From Alphaproteobacteria bacterium (lineage in GTDB: Bacteria > Pseudomonadota > Alphaproteobacteria > JAVJVX01), in the NCBI GenBank assembly GCA_040220875.1, contig JAVJVX010000005.1, positions 457,665 through 521,664 of the forward strand: a DNA stretch of 64,000 nt. The letters run 5' to 3'. The notes under the pieces were generated by a model. That model saw only the letters and a program-made list of their open reading frames with translations, was not told the DNA's origin and ran no database searches. Shown one piece after another: positions 17,424 through 25,925 of this stretch. Position 1 is the stretch's first letter. Every line of letters starts with the position of its first letter. The translations under genes were made by a program, and so were the position numbers.

Positions 17424-18065
17424 ATGGCTGAAAAAGTGACCGAGGAGACCGGCACGACGGACAAAAAGGGCAATTCCGGCGCCGCTTTCGACGCGGTTGT
17501 GATCAAGAAATACGCCAACCGCCGCCTCTATAACACCGCCAGCAGCAGCTATGTCACGCTCGAGACCCTCGCCGAGATGGTCCGCCAGGACGTGGATTTC
17601 GTTGTGGTGGATGCCAAGACGGGCGCCGACATCACGCGCTCGGTCCTGACGCAGATCATCGTGGAGCAGGAAGGAAAAGGACAGAACCTTTTACCCGTCA
17701 GCGTGCTGCGCCAGCTCATTTCCATGTATGACAACAACATGCGCTGGCTGCTGCCGGGTTACCTGGAAATGGCCATGGATACGTTCCAGAAGAATCAGGA
17801 ACAAATGCGCGGCTATATGAAGAATGCCTTCGGCGGTATTTTTCCGGTCAACCAGTTCGAGCAGGTAGGCCAGCAAAACATGGCCGTGTTCGAGCAGATG
17901 ATGAAAATGTTCATGCCCGGATCGGGTGAGGCCGAGGAAAAAACTCCGCCCCCGGAAGGCCCGGCGACGACCGGCGCGGGCGGGCAGGACGGCCCTTCGG
18001 TCGAGGAACGTCTGGCCGAGTTGCAGCGCGAGATCGAGACTCTTTCAAAACAGAAGCGCGATTAG
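17424..18065 (+). CDS. phaR: Polyhydroxyalkanoate synthesis repressor PhaR
   Basis: A DNA- and PHB-binding repressor that controls phasin and pha genes. The 213-residue protein has the PHB accumulation regulatory domain near residues 20-80 (VIKKYANRRLYNTASSSYVT). The second PHB_acc domain (LLPVSVLRQLISMYDNNMRW) and a Met/Gln-rich helix (FPVNQFEQVGQQNMAVFEQM) follow. The tail is a Glu-rich coiled coil (LAELQREIETLSKQK). The ATG at 17424 has a GAGAGGA ribosome binding site and is preferred to one at 17406. It diverges from the PhaE-like/phaC genes across 155 bases, a logical place for autoregulated promoters. Confidence 0.93.
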   Translation: MAEKVTEETGTTDKKGNSGAAFDAVVIKKYANRRLYNTASSSYVTLETLAEMVRQDVDFVVVDAKTGADITRSVLTQIIVEQEGKGQNLLPVSVLRQLISMYDNNMRWLLPGYLEMAMDTFQKNQEQMRGYMKNAFGGIFPVNQFEQVGQQNMAVFEQMMKMFMPGSGEAEEKTPPPEGPATTGAGGQDGPSVEERLAELQREIETLSKQKRD

Positions 18066-18097
18066 CCTCGCGGCATGGGCCGCGGCGGAGCTGCCCG

Positions 18098-19882
18098 TCA
18101 GGAGGCGACCGGCGGAAAGCTGGCCGCGCGCTCGCCCGGATGTATATCCTGTTCGGGTGACACGCTCGTCCCCGGATAGGGTACGACGGTTCCGTCCGTC
18201 GGCCGCTCCCAGGGCCGCCCCACATCGGGCGCTCCGAAATGCCAGCCTTGCAGGTAATCGACGCCGAATTCGGTGAGGATGGCGGCTATTTCTTCGGTTT
18301 CGACGCATTCCGCGACGGTTTTGAGGCCGAAGGCGTTGGCGAGACCGAGCAGGGTGCGGACGAAAAGCTGATCGTCAAAATTCGTCGTGAGGTTGCGGAT
18401 GAAGGCCCCGTCGATCTTGACGATGTCCACCGGCAGGGATTTGAGATGCCGGAAGGAGGTGTAGCCCGCGCCGAAGTCGTCGAGGGCGATGCGGACGCCC
18501 AACTCCCGCGCCGTCGAGATGAACCGCGCCGATTCCTCGAGGTCCTCCAGCGCCGCCGTTTCCGTAATTTCAATGGTCAGCCGCCTGGCGACATCCCGCC
18601 GGCCGCGCAGCAGCGCGACCAGGAGGCGCAGCCATGAGTGATCGACCACCGTCAGGCCGGAAATATTGAGCGCGAGGCGAAGGTCGTCGTGAGACGACAA
18701 TTCGCGCACGGCCAACTGCAGGCAGTACCGGTCCAGCTGGCGCACCAGGCCGAGATTCTCGACCACCGGGACAAAACTGGCAGCCGGCACCAGGCGGCCG
18801 TGAATGTCGCGCATGCGGATCAGGCACTCGTAATCCGCGACGGCCTTGTCTTGAGCGCTCACGATAGGCTGATAGGCGAAAATCATGCGCCGGTCGCTCA
18901 GCGCGCGGCGGACTTCCTGGGCCACCTCCATCTGCGCGTCGCGCGCCTCGCGTTCTTCAGGGGTCATGGTATAGGTCGCGAAGCCATTCGCCTGGGGATG
19001 GCGTGCCCGGCCCAAGGCCGCTTCGGCCTTGATCATCACATCCTGCGCCGTGTCGGCCATATCGGGGAACGGCACGCCGCCGATCGTCACGTTGCACGGA
19101 ATGTCGCCCATCTCCGTCGACACCGGCGCGCGCGTCAGGGCGGAGCGGATCTTGAGTGCGACATCCTTCATGACCTCCCCGTCGCATTCGCTCAGCACGA
19201 TGCCGAATTTCGCCGCATCAACACGTCCCAGAACATCGCAGATGCGCAGCGCGTGCTCGATCCGCTGGCTGGCCTCCAGCAGCACGTCATCGACCACGGA
19301 CGGGCCGTGAATATCGCCAAGCGCTTCCAGGCGGTCCAGGCTGATCAGCAAATAGGCGGATGGTCGGTCATAGCGTGTCGCCAGGTTGACCTGATGCTCG
19401 AGGGCTTCGCGCACGCGGGCGAGGTTGAACTGGCCTGTGAGATCGTCGTAATGGGCGCGATATTCGAGATGGGCCTCGTAAGCCTTGCGCTTGTCGATCG
19501 AGCGCAGAAGCCCCAACAACCGCACCGGCCGGCCTTCGTCGTCCTGCAGGGCGCTCGCGCGTTCGTGCACCCAGACGAATTCGCCGCTTCCCGACCGGAC
19601 GCGATACTCGCAATCGAGCGGCTGGCCGGTTGCGTAATGATCGGAGAGCGCCTTCATGCGCAGCGCCAGGTCTTCCGCATGGATGCGACGGGTGTAGGAA
19701 TCGCCCGCGGCGATCGCCGCCAGGCTGGATACGCCGAACAGATCCGCCGCCGGCCCGGTCCAGACAATGGAATCCTCGAGGAAATCCCAGTCGAACATGG
19801 CGTCGCCCGAGCCCGTCAGAATCTGACGGAGCCGCGCGTTCTCGGCACTGGCGTTATGGGACGGAGGTGGAGAACCAGACAT
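18098..19882 (-). CDS. PAS-GGDEF-EAL protein, probable c-di-GMP phosphodiesterase
   Basis: A 594-residue soluble signalling protein. A PAS fold (MFDWDFLEDSIVWTG, then VRSGSGEFVWVHERAS with a PAC-like end) occupies about residues 25-140. A GGDEF-family domain follows at about 150-310, but its signature is replaced by GRVDAAKFG, so it should not make c-di-GMP. The EAL domain at about 330-575 reads ECL at the signature but keeps the other catalytic elements: ALNISG, EITETAALED, DDFGAGYTSFRHL, VDIVKIDGAF and the late Glu region AECVETEEIA. It is probably an active phosphodiesterase whose GGDEF may sense GTP. No membrane segments or clear target gene are present. Confidence 0.88.
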   Translation of the reverse strand: MSGSPPPSHNASAENARLRQILTGSGDAMFDWDFLEDSIVWTGPAADLFGVSSLAAIAAGDSYTRRIHAEDLALRMKALSDHYATGQPLDCEYRVRSGSGEFVWVHERASALQDDEGRPVRLLGLLRSIDKRKAYEAHLEYRAHYDDLTGQFNLARVREALEHQVNLATRYDRPSAYLLISLDRLEALGDIHGPSVVDDVLLEASQRIEHALRICDVLGRVDAAKFGIVLSECDGEVMKDVALKIRSALTRAPVSTEMGDIPCNVTIGGVPFPDMADTAQDVMIKAEAALGRARHPQANGFATYTMTPEEREARDAQMEVAQEVRRALSDRRMIFAYQPIVSAQDKAVADYECLIRMRDIHGRLVPAASFVPVVENLGLVRQLDRYCLQLAVRELSSHDDLRLALNISGLTVVDHSWLRLLVALLRGRRDVARRLTIEITETAALEDLEESARFISTARELGVRIALDDFGAGYTSFRHLKSLPVDIVKIDGAFIRNLTTNFDDQLFVRTLLGLANAFGLKTVAECVETEEIAAILTEFGVDYLQGWHFGAPDVGRPWERPTDGTVVPYPGTSVSPEQDIHPGERAASFPPVAS

Positions 19883-20066
19883 GCGCCGCGGACCTTCTAC
19901 CTGAAGTGTTGCTACCCAAAGCGTTCCTGATACCGGATCCGGTCTCTACTTGAGACCTTCGTCTATCCGGCACGTCGAAGGAGACTAGGGGCCGAGTTCT
20001 TTAAGAAGAATTAAGACGCCCGGTCCCGCCGGCCCGAACAAAATCGCATCGGCCGGGACACATATG

Positions 20067-20078
20067 TCAAACGTTTGA
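20067..20078. promoter_or_regulatory. Perfect 12-bp palindrome, possible operator
   Basis: TCAAACGTTTGA is a perfect palindrome inside the AT-rich island, directly preceded by CATATG at 20061. Either could be a dimeric regulator site, but no matching regulator is known to me. Confidence 0.3.
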
Positions 20079-20181
20079 TTTATAGTATTTTTTGGCCGGA
20101 ACCCGCTTTTGTTCGGGGCCGTCCCTACCTCGAAAAATACCTTCTGATTGTAAGGCGACATGAATATTTACTACATAATAT

Positions 20182-20220
20182 AGTTAATTTACTTGGTTAA
20201 TAAGTATAGTTAATAAATTG
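20182..20220. repeat. Three contiguous 13-bp AT-rich repeats
   Basis: AGTTAATTTACTT, GGTTAATAAGTAT and AGTTAATAAATTG follow one another without gaps, so TTAA recurs exactly every 13 bp (20184, 20197, 20210). The repeats share the core RGTTAATWWA. Such iterated AT-rich units can be regulator sites or unwinding elements. Confidence 0.65.
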
Positions 20221-20315
20221 TTTGCCTTATTAAATAAAATTTTATTGAAATTAAGGAAATATTTGCTAGAACTCCGCCTAGTACAGGTGGCCGAGAATCC
20301 GGCCGAGGCGGAGGC

Positions 20316-20744
20316 GTGGCGCTGGTGCTAGCCCAGTCACACATGGAGATACTTCCCCCGGAACGCGCCGGAATACGCGCGAACGTGGTGGAAACCGTGC
20401 GCCCCAAGGGCCCGGTGCAAGGCCGCGACGGTCAGCGCCCGGGCGCCGTCCGTCGCCTGCCCCTGCCGGCCGAGGCCGAGAAGCCCACGCCCTTCGAGGG
20501 TTCCGGCACCGCGGCGCGGGACAAGGCCGCATTCGAGCCGTCGCGCGACGCACTCGTCGTCTATCGGGATCTCGCCCGCGAGGTCAGCGTCACAGACCAC
20601 CGCTTCACGGGTTTTGTCGTCCAGCAACTGGCGCAGGAAAGCATGTCGCCAGGGCTGAGCATCGATCCCTACGCGGCCGCGAGCCGCGCCTACCATCTGA
20701 CAGATCGGGGCGGCGCCAGCCACGCCTTTCGCATCACCGCCTGA
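20316..20744 (+). CDS. Hypothetical protein, 142 residues
   Basis: I do not recognise this protein beyond a resemblance to small uncharacterised alphaproteobacterial proteins ending in FVVQQLAQE followed by a Tyr/Ala-rich segment. The sequence is Pro/Arg-rich at first (residues 15-70). A compact, conserved-looking tail holds HRFTGFVVQQLAQESMSPG and DPYAAASRAYHLT. No signal peptide or membrane segment is apparent. The GTG at 20316 lies too close to a GGAGG for ideal initiation, and an ATG at 20343 is an alternative. It stands alone behind the AT-rich island and converges with the TauE gene. Coding is supported mainly by the tail and the lack of any competing gene. Confidence 0.55.
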   Translation: MALVLAQSHMEILPPERAGIRANVVETVRPKGPVQGRDGQRPGAVRRLPLPAEAEKPTPFEGSGTAARDKAAFEPSRDALVVYRDLAREVSVTDHRFTGFVVQQLAQESMSPGLSIDPYAAASRAYHLTDRGGASHAFRITA

Positions 20745-20753
20745 GCCAGGCGC

Positions 20754-21578
20754 TCAGCCGGTCAGCGCATCCCAGTACATTCGGGCCGAGGTAACGGCCA
20801 GAAAAAATGCGAACGCCGTACGAAGCCAGTCCGTGCGGATGGTGTGGGCCAGACGCGCGCCCCACGGGGCGGCCAGCATGGTAGCCGGCACGATCAGCCC
20901 GAAAGCCGCAAGGTTCACGTAGCCAAGGCTGAAGCGTGGCAGGCCCGTCTGCCCCCAGCCGGCGGCCACAAATCCGCAGGTGCCGGGGATAGCGATGATC
21001 AGACCGATCGCGGCGGCAGTCCCGACGGCGCGCCGGATCGGATACCCGAAGGCACTGAGGACGGGCACGGACAACGTGCCGCCGCCGATTCCCATCATTG
21101 CCGAAACCGCGCCGATAAATCCGGCCGTGAGAACCTTGGCGATGCCCTGCGGCAGGTGGTCGGATATCCGCATGCCTTCGCGCGATATCATCATGCGCAG
21201 GGCCACCATCAGCGCGATGCTCGCGAAAACAAGCGACAGCACCACGCCTTCGGCCACGCTGGCGAGGGCGGTCCCGAGCGCGACGCCGACAAATATCCAG
21301 GGGCCCCAGCTTTTCAGGAGTGCGCCATCCACGCCGCCACGGCGATAGTGGGACAGGGCGGAAACGGTCGAGGTCGCGATGATCGTGGCCAGCGAGGTGC
21401 CGACTGCCAGATGCATGCGGACAGCCGGGTCGAAATCGAACCCGGTCAGCACGTGAAAGAGGACCGGCACGATGACGATACCGCCGCCGACGCCAAGCAG
21501 GCCGGCGATAAGCCCGGCGAACAGGCCCGTCGCCAGGAGCAGTGCCGCCAGCGGCAGGAGGGCGGAGGGCTCAAGCAT
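20754..21578 (-). CDS. Sulfite exporter TauE/SafE family membrane protein
   Basis: A 274-residue integral membrane protein of the TSUP family, which moves sulfite, organosulfonates or other anions. Two family repeats are visible. The first is LFAGLIAGLLGVGGGIVIVP near residue 18, the second VLTAGFIGAVSAMMGIGGGT near 150, each holding the GxGGG-type signature. About eight hydrophobic helices can be counted. The ATG at 21578 and the length fit the family. No sulfur genes adjoin, so the substrate is unknown. It is separated from the next leftward gene (21638) by 59 bases and may be transcribed after it. Confidence 0.9.
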   Translation of the reverse strand: MLEPSALLPLAALLLATGLFAGLIAGLLGVGGGIVIVPVLFHVLTGFDFDPAVRMHLAVGTSLATIIATSTVSALSHYRRGGVDGALLKSWGPWIFVGVALGTALASVAEGVVLSLVFASIALMVALRMMISREGMRISDHLPQGIAKVLTAGFIGAVSAMMGIGGGTLSVPVLSAFGYPIRRAVGTAAAIGLIIAIPGTCGFVAAGWGQTGLPRFSLGYVNLAAFGLIVPATMLAAPWGARLAHTIRTDWLRTAFAFFLAVTSARMYWDALTG

Positions 21579-21637
21579 GGCTCATCACAGGCCCGCCTGG
21601 CCGCCCGCCGCGGCACGAACGGGGGCGCATGCCGGCA

Positions 21638-22282
21638 CTAGTCGCGGGGTGTCGCCACGCGTTCGGCCACGAACGCGGTTTCCGCCAGATGGGGCCGGGC
21701 CCGGAGCACGGTGTCGAATTCGGCCGGATCGGCGAGATGGGCCACATCCATCACGGGAAGGCTCAACCGGCCCTTGATTTCGTCCGTCAGGCACCAGGTC
21801 GCTCGTCGCCGGCCGCGCATAAGGGGTGCCAGCGCCGCATCGTCCCAGAGCGGGGCGCCCGCGGGGCCTGGCGCCTCGGTCTCGTAGACGCGGATCAGGA
21901 GGTAGGGCTGGCGCGGGCCATCCTCGGCAAGGAAAGTCCGCTGCGCCAGAAACATCTGGTAGTTTTCGTCCGAATCCGGCTCGTCCGGCAGACGGCCCCA
22001 TCGCCGCACCCAGTTGGCCGCGAAGGCCTGAAGATCCGTATTGCCCAGCACCTCCGTCACCGCGTCGGCACTATCGAGAACCATATGGTCGAACCAACGA
22101 TAAGTGTGCGCCGCGGGCACGGGCGAAATGGCCTTCCAATTGGTGTATTGCCGAATCCCGGGGATACTGTTGAAAAACGGGTTGTCCACCTCGCGCAGCC
22201 AATCCTCGTAATTGTCGCGCGCCGCGTCCTCGCGTGGCGTGTAGGTAAGGTAAAGCATGGTCGCCGCCGGTGCCGAGCTCAT
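21638..22282 (-). CDS. Dimeric alpha-beta barrel-like hypothetical protein
   Basis: A protein of 214 residues. MLYLTYTPREDAARDNYEDW and the spaced aromatic and His residues (YRWFDHMVLDSADAV, ATWCLTDEIKGRLSLP) suggest one or two EthD/DUF4286-like ferredoxin-fold modules. I cannot name the family with certainty. The ATG at 22282 has a strong GGGAGG ribosome binding site at good spacing and is chosen over a start at 22342. No signal peptide or membrane segment is visible. It lies upstream of the TauE gene and downstream of a response regulator, all leftward. Such proteins can be small-molecule monooxygenases or binding proteins, but no role is assigned. Confidence 0.6.
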   Translation of the reverse strand: MSSAPAATMLYLTYTPREDAARDNYEDWLREVDNPFFNSIPGIRQYTNWKAISPVPAAHTYRWFDHMVLDSADAVTEVLGNTDLQAFAANWVRRWGRLPDEPDSDENYQMFLAQRTFLAEDGPRQPYLLIRVYETEAPGPAGAPLWDDAALAPLMRGRRRATWCLTDEIKGRLSLPVMDVAHLADPAEFDTVLRARPHLAETAFVAERVATPRD

Positions 22283-22357
22283 GACCGCCTCCCGGATGGA
22301 TTGAATTCCCAATCCTATCACGGATCGGCGTCCCCGGGGCAAATCCGCGCCGGGGCG

Positions 22358-22720
22358 TCAGGCCAGCGCCGCCACGGTCTCGAGAACGATCCTGGCCCGC
22401 AGCGGCTTCTTCAGCGCTTGGTCGGCGCCCATGAGCCGGGCCGAATCGAGATAGTCATAGATATGCTGCGAGCCGCCGCCGGAAATAGCCACGATCTTGA
22501 GATCGGGCCGGAGCTGGCGCGCGGCCCGGATGGTTTCCATGCCTTCCTGCACCGGCATGAACAGATCCGTGATCATCAGATCGGGGCGGTCGCGCTCGAC
22601 CAGCCTCACGCCATCGCGCCCATCGGCCGCCTCACTCACCGTATGGCCGGCCTTTTCCAAAACGCGTCGCAAAAAGCTACGGATGCCTGCCTCATCGTCG
22701 ATCACGAGAATTCTTGCCAT
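22358..22720 (-). CDS. Single-domain response regulator (CheY-like)
   Basis: A 120-residue receiver domain without an output domain. ARILVIDDEAGIRSFLRRVL gives the acidic pair, LMITDLFMPVQEG the phosphoacceptor Asp, VAISGGGSQ the conserved Ser/Thr position, and ADQALKKPLRARI the conserved Lys. The ATG at 22720 overlaps the stop of the hybrid kinase (ATGA), has a GGGGAG ribosome binding site and is preferred to a TTG at 22723. Tight coupling to the kinase strongly suggests phosphotransfer between them. The final output partner is not in the window. Confidence 0.92.
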   Translation of the reverse strand: MARILVIDDEAGIRSFLRRVLEKAGHTVSEAADGRDGVRLVERDRPDLMITDLFMPVQEGMETIRAARQLRPDLKIVAISGGGSQHIYDYLDSARLMGADQALKKPLRARIVLETVAALA

Positions 22721-24507
22721 CAAATGGATGCTCCCCTGTCGGAAAAAGCGTCGGCGATTGCCCGACGTGCTTCATGAGCAAGGGATATGCCAGAGACGGG
22801 TTTGACGAGAACGTGGTTAATCCCGATCTCCCCCAGGGCATCCATGAGTTCCCGGCTGGTGGTCCCGGTGCAGATCACAATGGGCAGATTCGGGCGCACC
22901 GCGCGGGCGGCGCGCGCCAGCTCCACGCCCGAACAATGCGGCATGTCCTGATCGGTGACGAGAAGGTCCCAGCGATCGGGTGCTTGCTGAAGCCGCGCCA
23001 GGGCCACGCGCGGCTCACGCACGGCATCGACGGTGAATTGATGGCGCTGCAGCATCGCCGCCGCGACGCCGAGAACGGCGGCGTCATCATCGACCAGCAG
23101 CACCCGCAGCCCCGCGCCCGACACCGGCACGGGCCGATTGGCGGACTCGTTCACGCCCGCTTCGGCATCGCCCGGAGCGAGCGGGATCAGCACATCGAAG
23201 CGCGTCCCGTTCCCCGGCACGGTTTCGGCCCGGATCGCGCCCTTGTGGCCGGCGACGATGCCCTGCACGGCGGCCAGCCCCAGACCCGAGCCCGCCCCGG
23301 CCTCCTTGGTGGTGAAAAACGGTTCAAAAATGCGCTCCAGAACTTCAGGCGTCATTCCGCATCCTGTATCGGCGACCATGATCCGGGCATGGTTGCCGGG
23401 CGTCAGGGTCCCGACGCCGTGCCGATACGGCCGGTGATCGGCCGACAGCCGCGCGGGACCGGCAAAAAACGCCCCGCCCTCGGGCAACGCGCCTCCATTA
23501 TTGAAGGCGTGCGCCTCTCCCTGGCTGATCCGCGCCGGGCCGACACGAAGCGTCAGCCGTCCCGGGGCGCCGCCCAGCGCATCCCGGGCATTAATGCAGG
23601 TATTGATCAGCACCTGATAAATCTGGGTGACGTCTCCCAGCACCCGCAACGCGCCGTCTGTTGTGGCCAAATCGATCGTGACGCTGGACGGCAGAAGTGA
23701 GCGCAGCATGGTCGTGATTTCGTGCACCGTGGCCAGAAGGTCAAATGACCTGAAGCTTTCCGCGCCCTTGCGGCTGTAGGCGAGGATTTGCTCGATGAGC
23801 CGCTGCGCCCGGTGACCGGCGCGCAAGATCTCGTCCAGACTCTCGCGGGCGGGACCGCGGGCAGGCACTTCCTCGTTCAGCAGATCGGCGTGGCCCAGGA
23901 TGACGGCCAGAATGTTGTTGAAGTCATGCGCAACGCCCCCGGCGAGCGTGCCGAGTGCGCGGTATTTCTGGGCCTCGTAAAACTGCGCCTCGAGCGAGGT
24001 CCGCGTGCGCGCCGCCTCGAGTTCATGGCTTACATCCGTTGCCGAACCCCGGTAACCCAGGAGATGACCGGCCTTATCGAAGAACGGCCGGCCGCTGACC
24101 GACAGGATGCGGGGTTTGCCATGCTGGTCGCGCCCTTCGACGAGGGCGTCGCGAAATTCCTGTGGCGCGATCATGGCGCGGAGGATTTTGATCCGAGTCC
24201 TGGGCACGAGCCTGAAGCCGAGCCGGATGGCCAGTTTTCCATACCACCAATCCGGCGGATGGCCGGTCAGATCCTCGATACGTTGCGTGAGAAAGATCAG
24301 CCGGTACTTGTCGTCGGTCTCCCACAGCCAGTCGGAGCACACCTCGGCAAAATCCATCAGGCGCTTTTCGCGCATTTCGATATCGGCTTCGCGCCCGCGC
24401 AGAAGGCGCGCGCGGCGCGTCAGGCCGAGTCTTTTTTCCGGGGCGGGCCCGGGCCCGGGCCCCGACCCGCCGGACCGGGACCGGGGAAAGATAAAGCCGT
24501 AATTCAT
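22720..24507 (-). CDS. Hybrid sensor histidine kinase (PAS-HisKA-HATPase-REC)
   Basis: A cytoplasmic hybrid kinase of 595 residues. After a Gly/Pro-rich N-terminus comes a PAS domain at about 50-165 (FAEVCSDWLWETDDKYRLIF, then GYRGSATDVSHELEAAR). The dimerisation box LGTLAGGVAHDFNNILAVIL follows, with phospho-His194. The ATPase domain has INTCINARDAL (N box), VADTGCGMT and GAGSGLGLAAVQG. A C-terminal receiver from about 455 carries VLLVDDDAAVLGV and LLVTDQDMP. No transmembrane segment is seen, so the signal is likely cytoplasmic, perhaps redox or ligand sensed by PAS. It is co-translated with the CheY-like gene. Confidence 0.92.
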   Translation of the reverse strand: MNYGFIFPRSRSGGSGPGPGPAPEKRLGLTRRARLLRGREADIEMREKRLMDFAEVCSDWLWETDDKYRLIFLTQRIEDLTGHPPDWWYGKLAIRLGFRLVPRTRIKILRAMIAPQEFRDALVEGRDQHGKPRILSVSGRPFFDKAGHLLGYRGSATDVSHELEAARTRTSLEAQFYEAQKYRALGTLAGGVAHDFNNILAVILGHADLLNEEVPARGPARESLDEILRAGHRAQRLIEQILAYSRKGAESFRSFDLLATVHEITTMLRSLLPSSVTIDLATTDGALRVLGDVTQIYQVLINTCINARDALGGAPGRLTLRVGPARISQGEAHAFNNGGALPEGGAFFAGPARLSADHRPYRHGVGTLTPGNHARIMVADTGCGMTPEVLERIFEPFFTTKEAGAGSGLGLAAVQGIVAGHKGAIRAETVPGNGTRFDVLIPLAPGDAEAGVNESANRPVPVSGAGLRVLLVDDDAAVLGVAAAMLQRHQFTVDAVREPRVALARLQQAPDRWDLLVTDQDMPHCSGVELARAARAVRPNLPIVICTGTTSRELMDALGEIGINHVLVKPVSGISLAHEARRAIADAFSDRGASI

Positions 24508-24644
24508 CTCGCCTTTCCTCGCCCGGAGAGCACTCGCCCGGGCATAAGCGGACTTCTCACATCCTCAGGACCGGACAGGGCCGGCCCTGTTTCAATCGCT
24601 CCATAGCGCGGCGTGAAGGGACGGGGACCAAGGCGCCCCGCCGG

Positions 24645-25718
24645 TCAGTGGAGGGAGGGACGCTTCAGCAGATCCGCCCGATCGACCGAGCGTACGCGGA
24701 CCGACTGCATCTGGCCGTCGCGGAATACAGTCAACGGAATTTCCGTGCCCGCGGGGCCCAGCGCCCACATACCCCGCAAGAACCCGGCCAAGGTCGTGAC
24801 CTCGCGGTCGCCGACGGCGAAAATTACATCGCCTGTCGCGAGGCCGGCCCGGGCGGCGGGACTCTTCTCCGAAAGCCCCACCACGACCAGCCGCCCATCA
24901 ACGTCGGTGGCGTAGGCACCAATCCAGGGGCGCGACGGTGTCCGACGCCGGCCATAGCGCTGGAGATCGTCCAGGATAGGCGGCAGGAGATCGATCGGGA
25001 TCGACATATTGCCCTGAGCCCGCACGCCGGTATCGAGCGATGCGCCCTCGTCACCAACCCCGCCCCAGGTCGGCTCGTCGTTATCGAGCAGGGAGTCCCG
25101 GTCTTCGTCGTCGTCGTCCTCGGGCTGAACCAGCAGCGAGCCGATCCCGACCAGTTCGCCGGCCCGGTTGATCAGACCTGCCCCGCCCCAGTTGGGATGG
25201 GCCGGGCCGGTATAGATCGCGTCCTTAAGGAAATATTCCCAATAGCCGGCAAACGGCCGGATGTCTTCCACCTTGGCGAGAAGGGCCCGCCGGCGTCCGC
25301 CGGCCCCCGCGAACAGGACCTGCTCGCCCGTCCGCAATGCGGCCGAGCGACCCAGTGGCAACGGCGCAACATCAAGCGTCCCCAGCGCCTGGACCAGGCC
25401 GAGACCGCTTTCGAAATCATAGGCGACCTGATGCGCCGGCAGGGCCTGAAGGCCGGAACGGCCACCTGACGCGGTGAGCCAGATATCCGCCGCCTCGGTG
25501 ACGAGATAACCCACCGTCAGCACCAGCCCGCCTTCCGCGATGACGACGCCGTGGCCGGCTCGCTCGGTGCCCAGAATGGGCGCCGTGAACGCGTCTTCGG
25601 GAATCCGGGTGCGCACGGAGACAACCGCATCGAGCGCGCGGTTCAGGTCGAAATCGACATCGCCTTCGACCGGGCGTGCGTCATTGGGAATGTCCCAGGC
25701 ATCTGAATTCGTCGTCAT
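24645..25718 (-). CDS. HtrA-like trypsin-fold plus PDZ protein, predicted inactive
   Basis: A 357-residue protein with a trypsin-like beta-barrel (about 30-245) and a C-terminal PDZ domain (about 262-345, GLSEKSPAARAGLATGDVIF). It matches the S1C/DegP layout, but the catalytic residues are gone. The His position reads VGYLV (Tyr71) instead of NHVV, the Asp position reads SGLGLV (Gly105), and the Ser loop reads NWGGAGLIN with no Ser. No signal peptide is seen from the ATG at 25718, so it may be cytoplasmic. Residues 200-216 form a highly acidic insertion. It is likely a binding or scaffold protein rather than a protease. Confidence 0.82.
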   Translation of the reverse strand: MTTNSDAWDIPNDARPVEGDVDFDLNRALDAVVSVRTRIPEDAFTAPILGTERAGHGVVIAEGGLVLTVGYLVTEAADIWLTASGGRSGLQALPAHQVAYDFESGLGLVQALGTLDVAPLPLGRSAALRTGEQVLFAGAGGRRRALLAKVEDIRPFAGYWEYFLKDAIYTGPAHPNWGGAGLINRAGELVGIGSLLVQPEDDDDEDRDSLLDNDEPTWGGVGDEGASLDTGVRAQGNMSIPIDLLPPILDDLQRYGRRRTPSRPWIGAYATDVDGRLVVVGLSEKSPAARAGLATGDVIFAVGDREVTTLAGFLRGMWALGPAGTEIPLTVFRDGQMQSVRVRSVDRADLLKRPSLH

Positions 25719-25925
25719 TGCGTCATTCTCTTGGTTGCACCGCCATCTTCCACAGGCAGGACCGGCGAGGGCCGGCCCCCTGACCCCGAGCATCTAGCAG
25801 GGTTATATCAGATGACACCATATCCTCGAAAATTTGACGATGCGGTCATATCGTACCCGCCGCCATTCACGCATAATTGAAAACAGGAAAGCGTGCAGGC
25901 ATGCTGGCGCGCACCGGAGAGATCG

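Larger units (their letters stand above)
19883..20315. other. Intergenic region with AT-rich island
   Basis: These 433 bases lie between the divergently oriented EAL gene and a hypothetical gene. About 20040-20280 is strikingly AT-rich against a GC-rich chromosome. It holds a perfect 12-bp palindrome (20067-20078) and three contiguous 13-bp repeats (20182-20220). I see no convincing coding frame. It could be a regulatory region for either neighbour, a silencer binding site, or a small acquired segment. Confidence 0.7.

Noticed and set aside
20184..20213. CtrA binding sites (TTAA-N7-TTAA).
   Set aside because: The spacing is TTAA-N9-TTAA, not N7, at both steps.
20182..20220. Chromosomal replication origin (13-mer unwinding repeats).
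   Set aside because: No DnaA boxes (TTATNCACA) are visible nearby and no dnaA, dnaN, hemE or parAB gene lies in the window.
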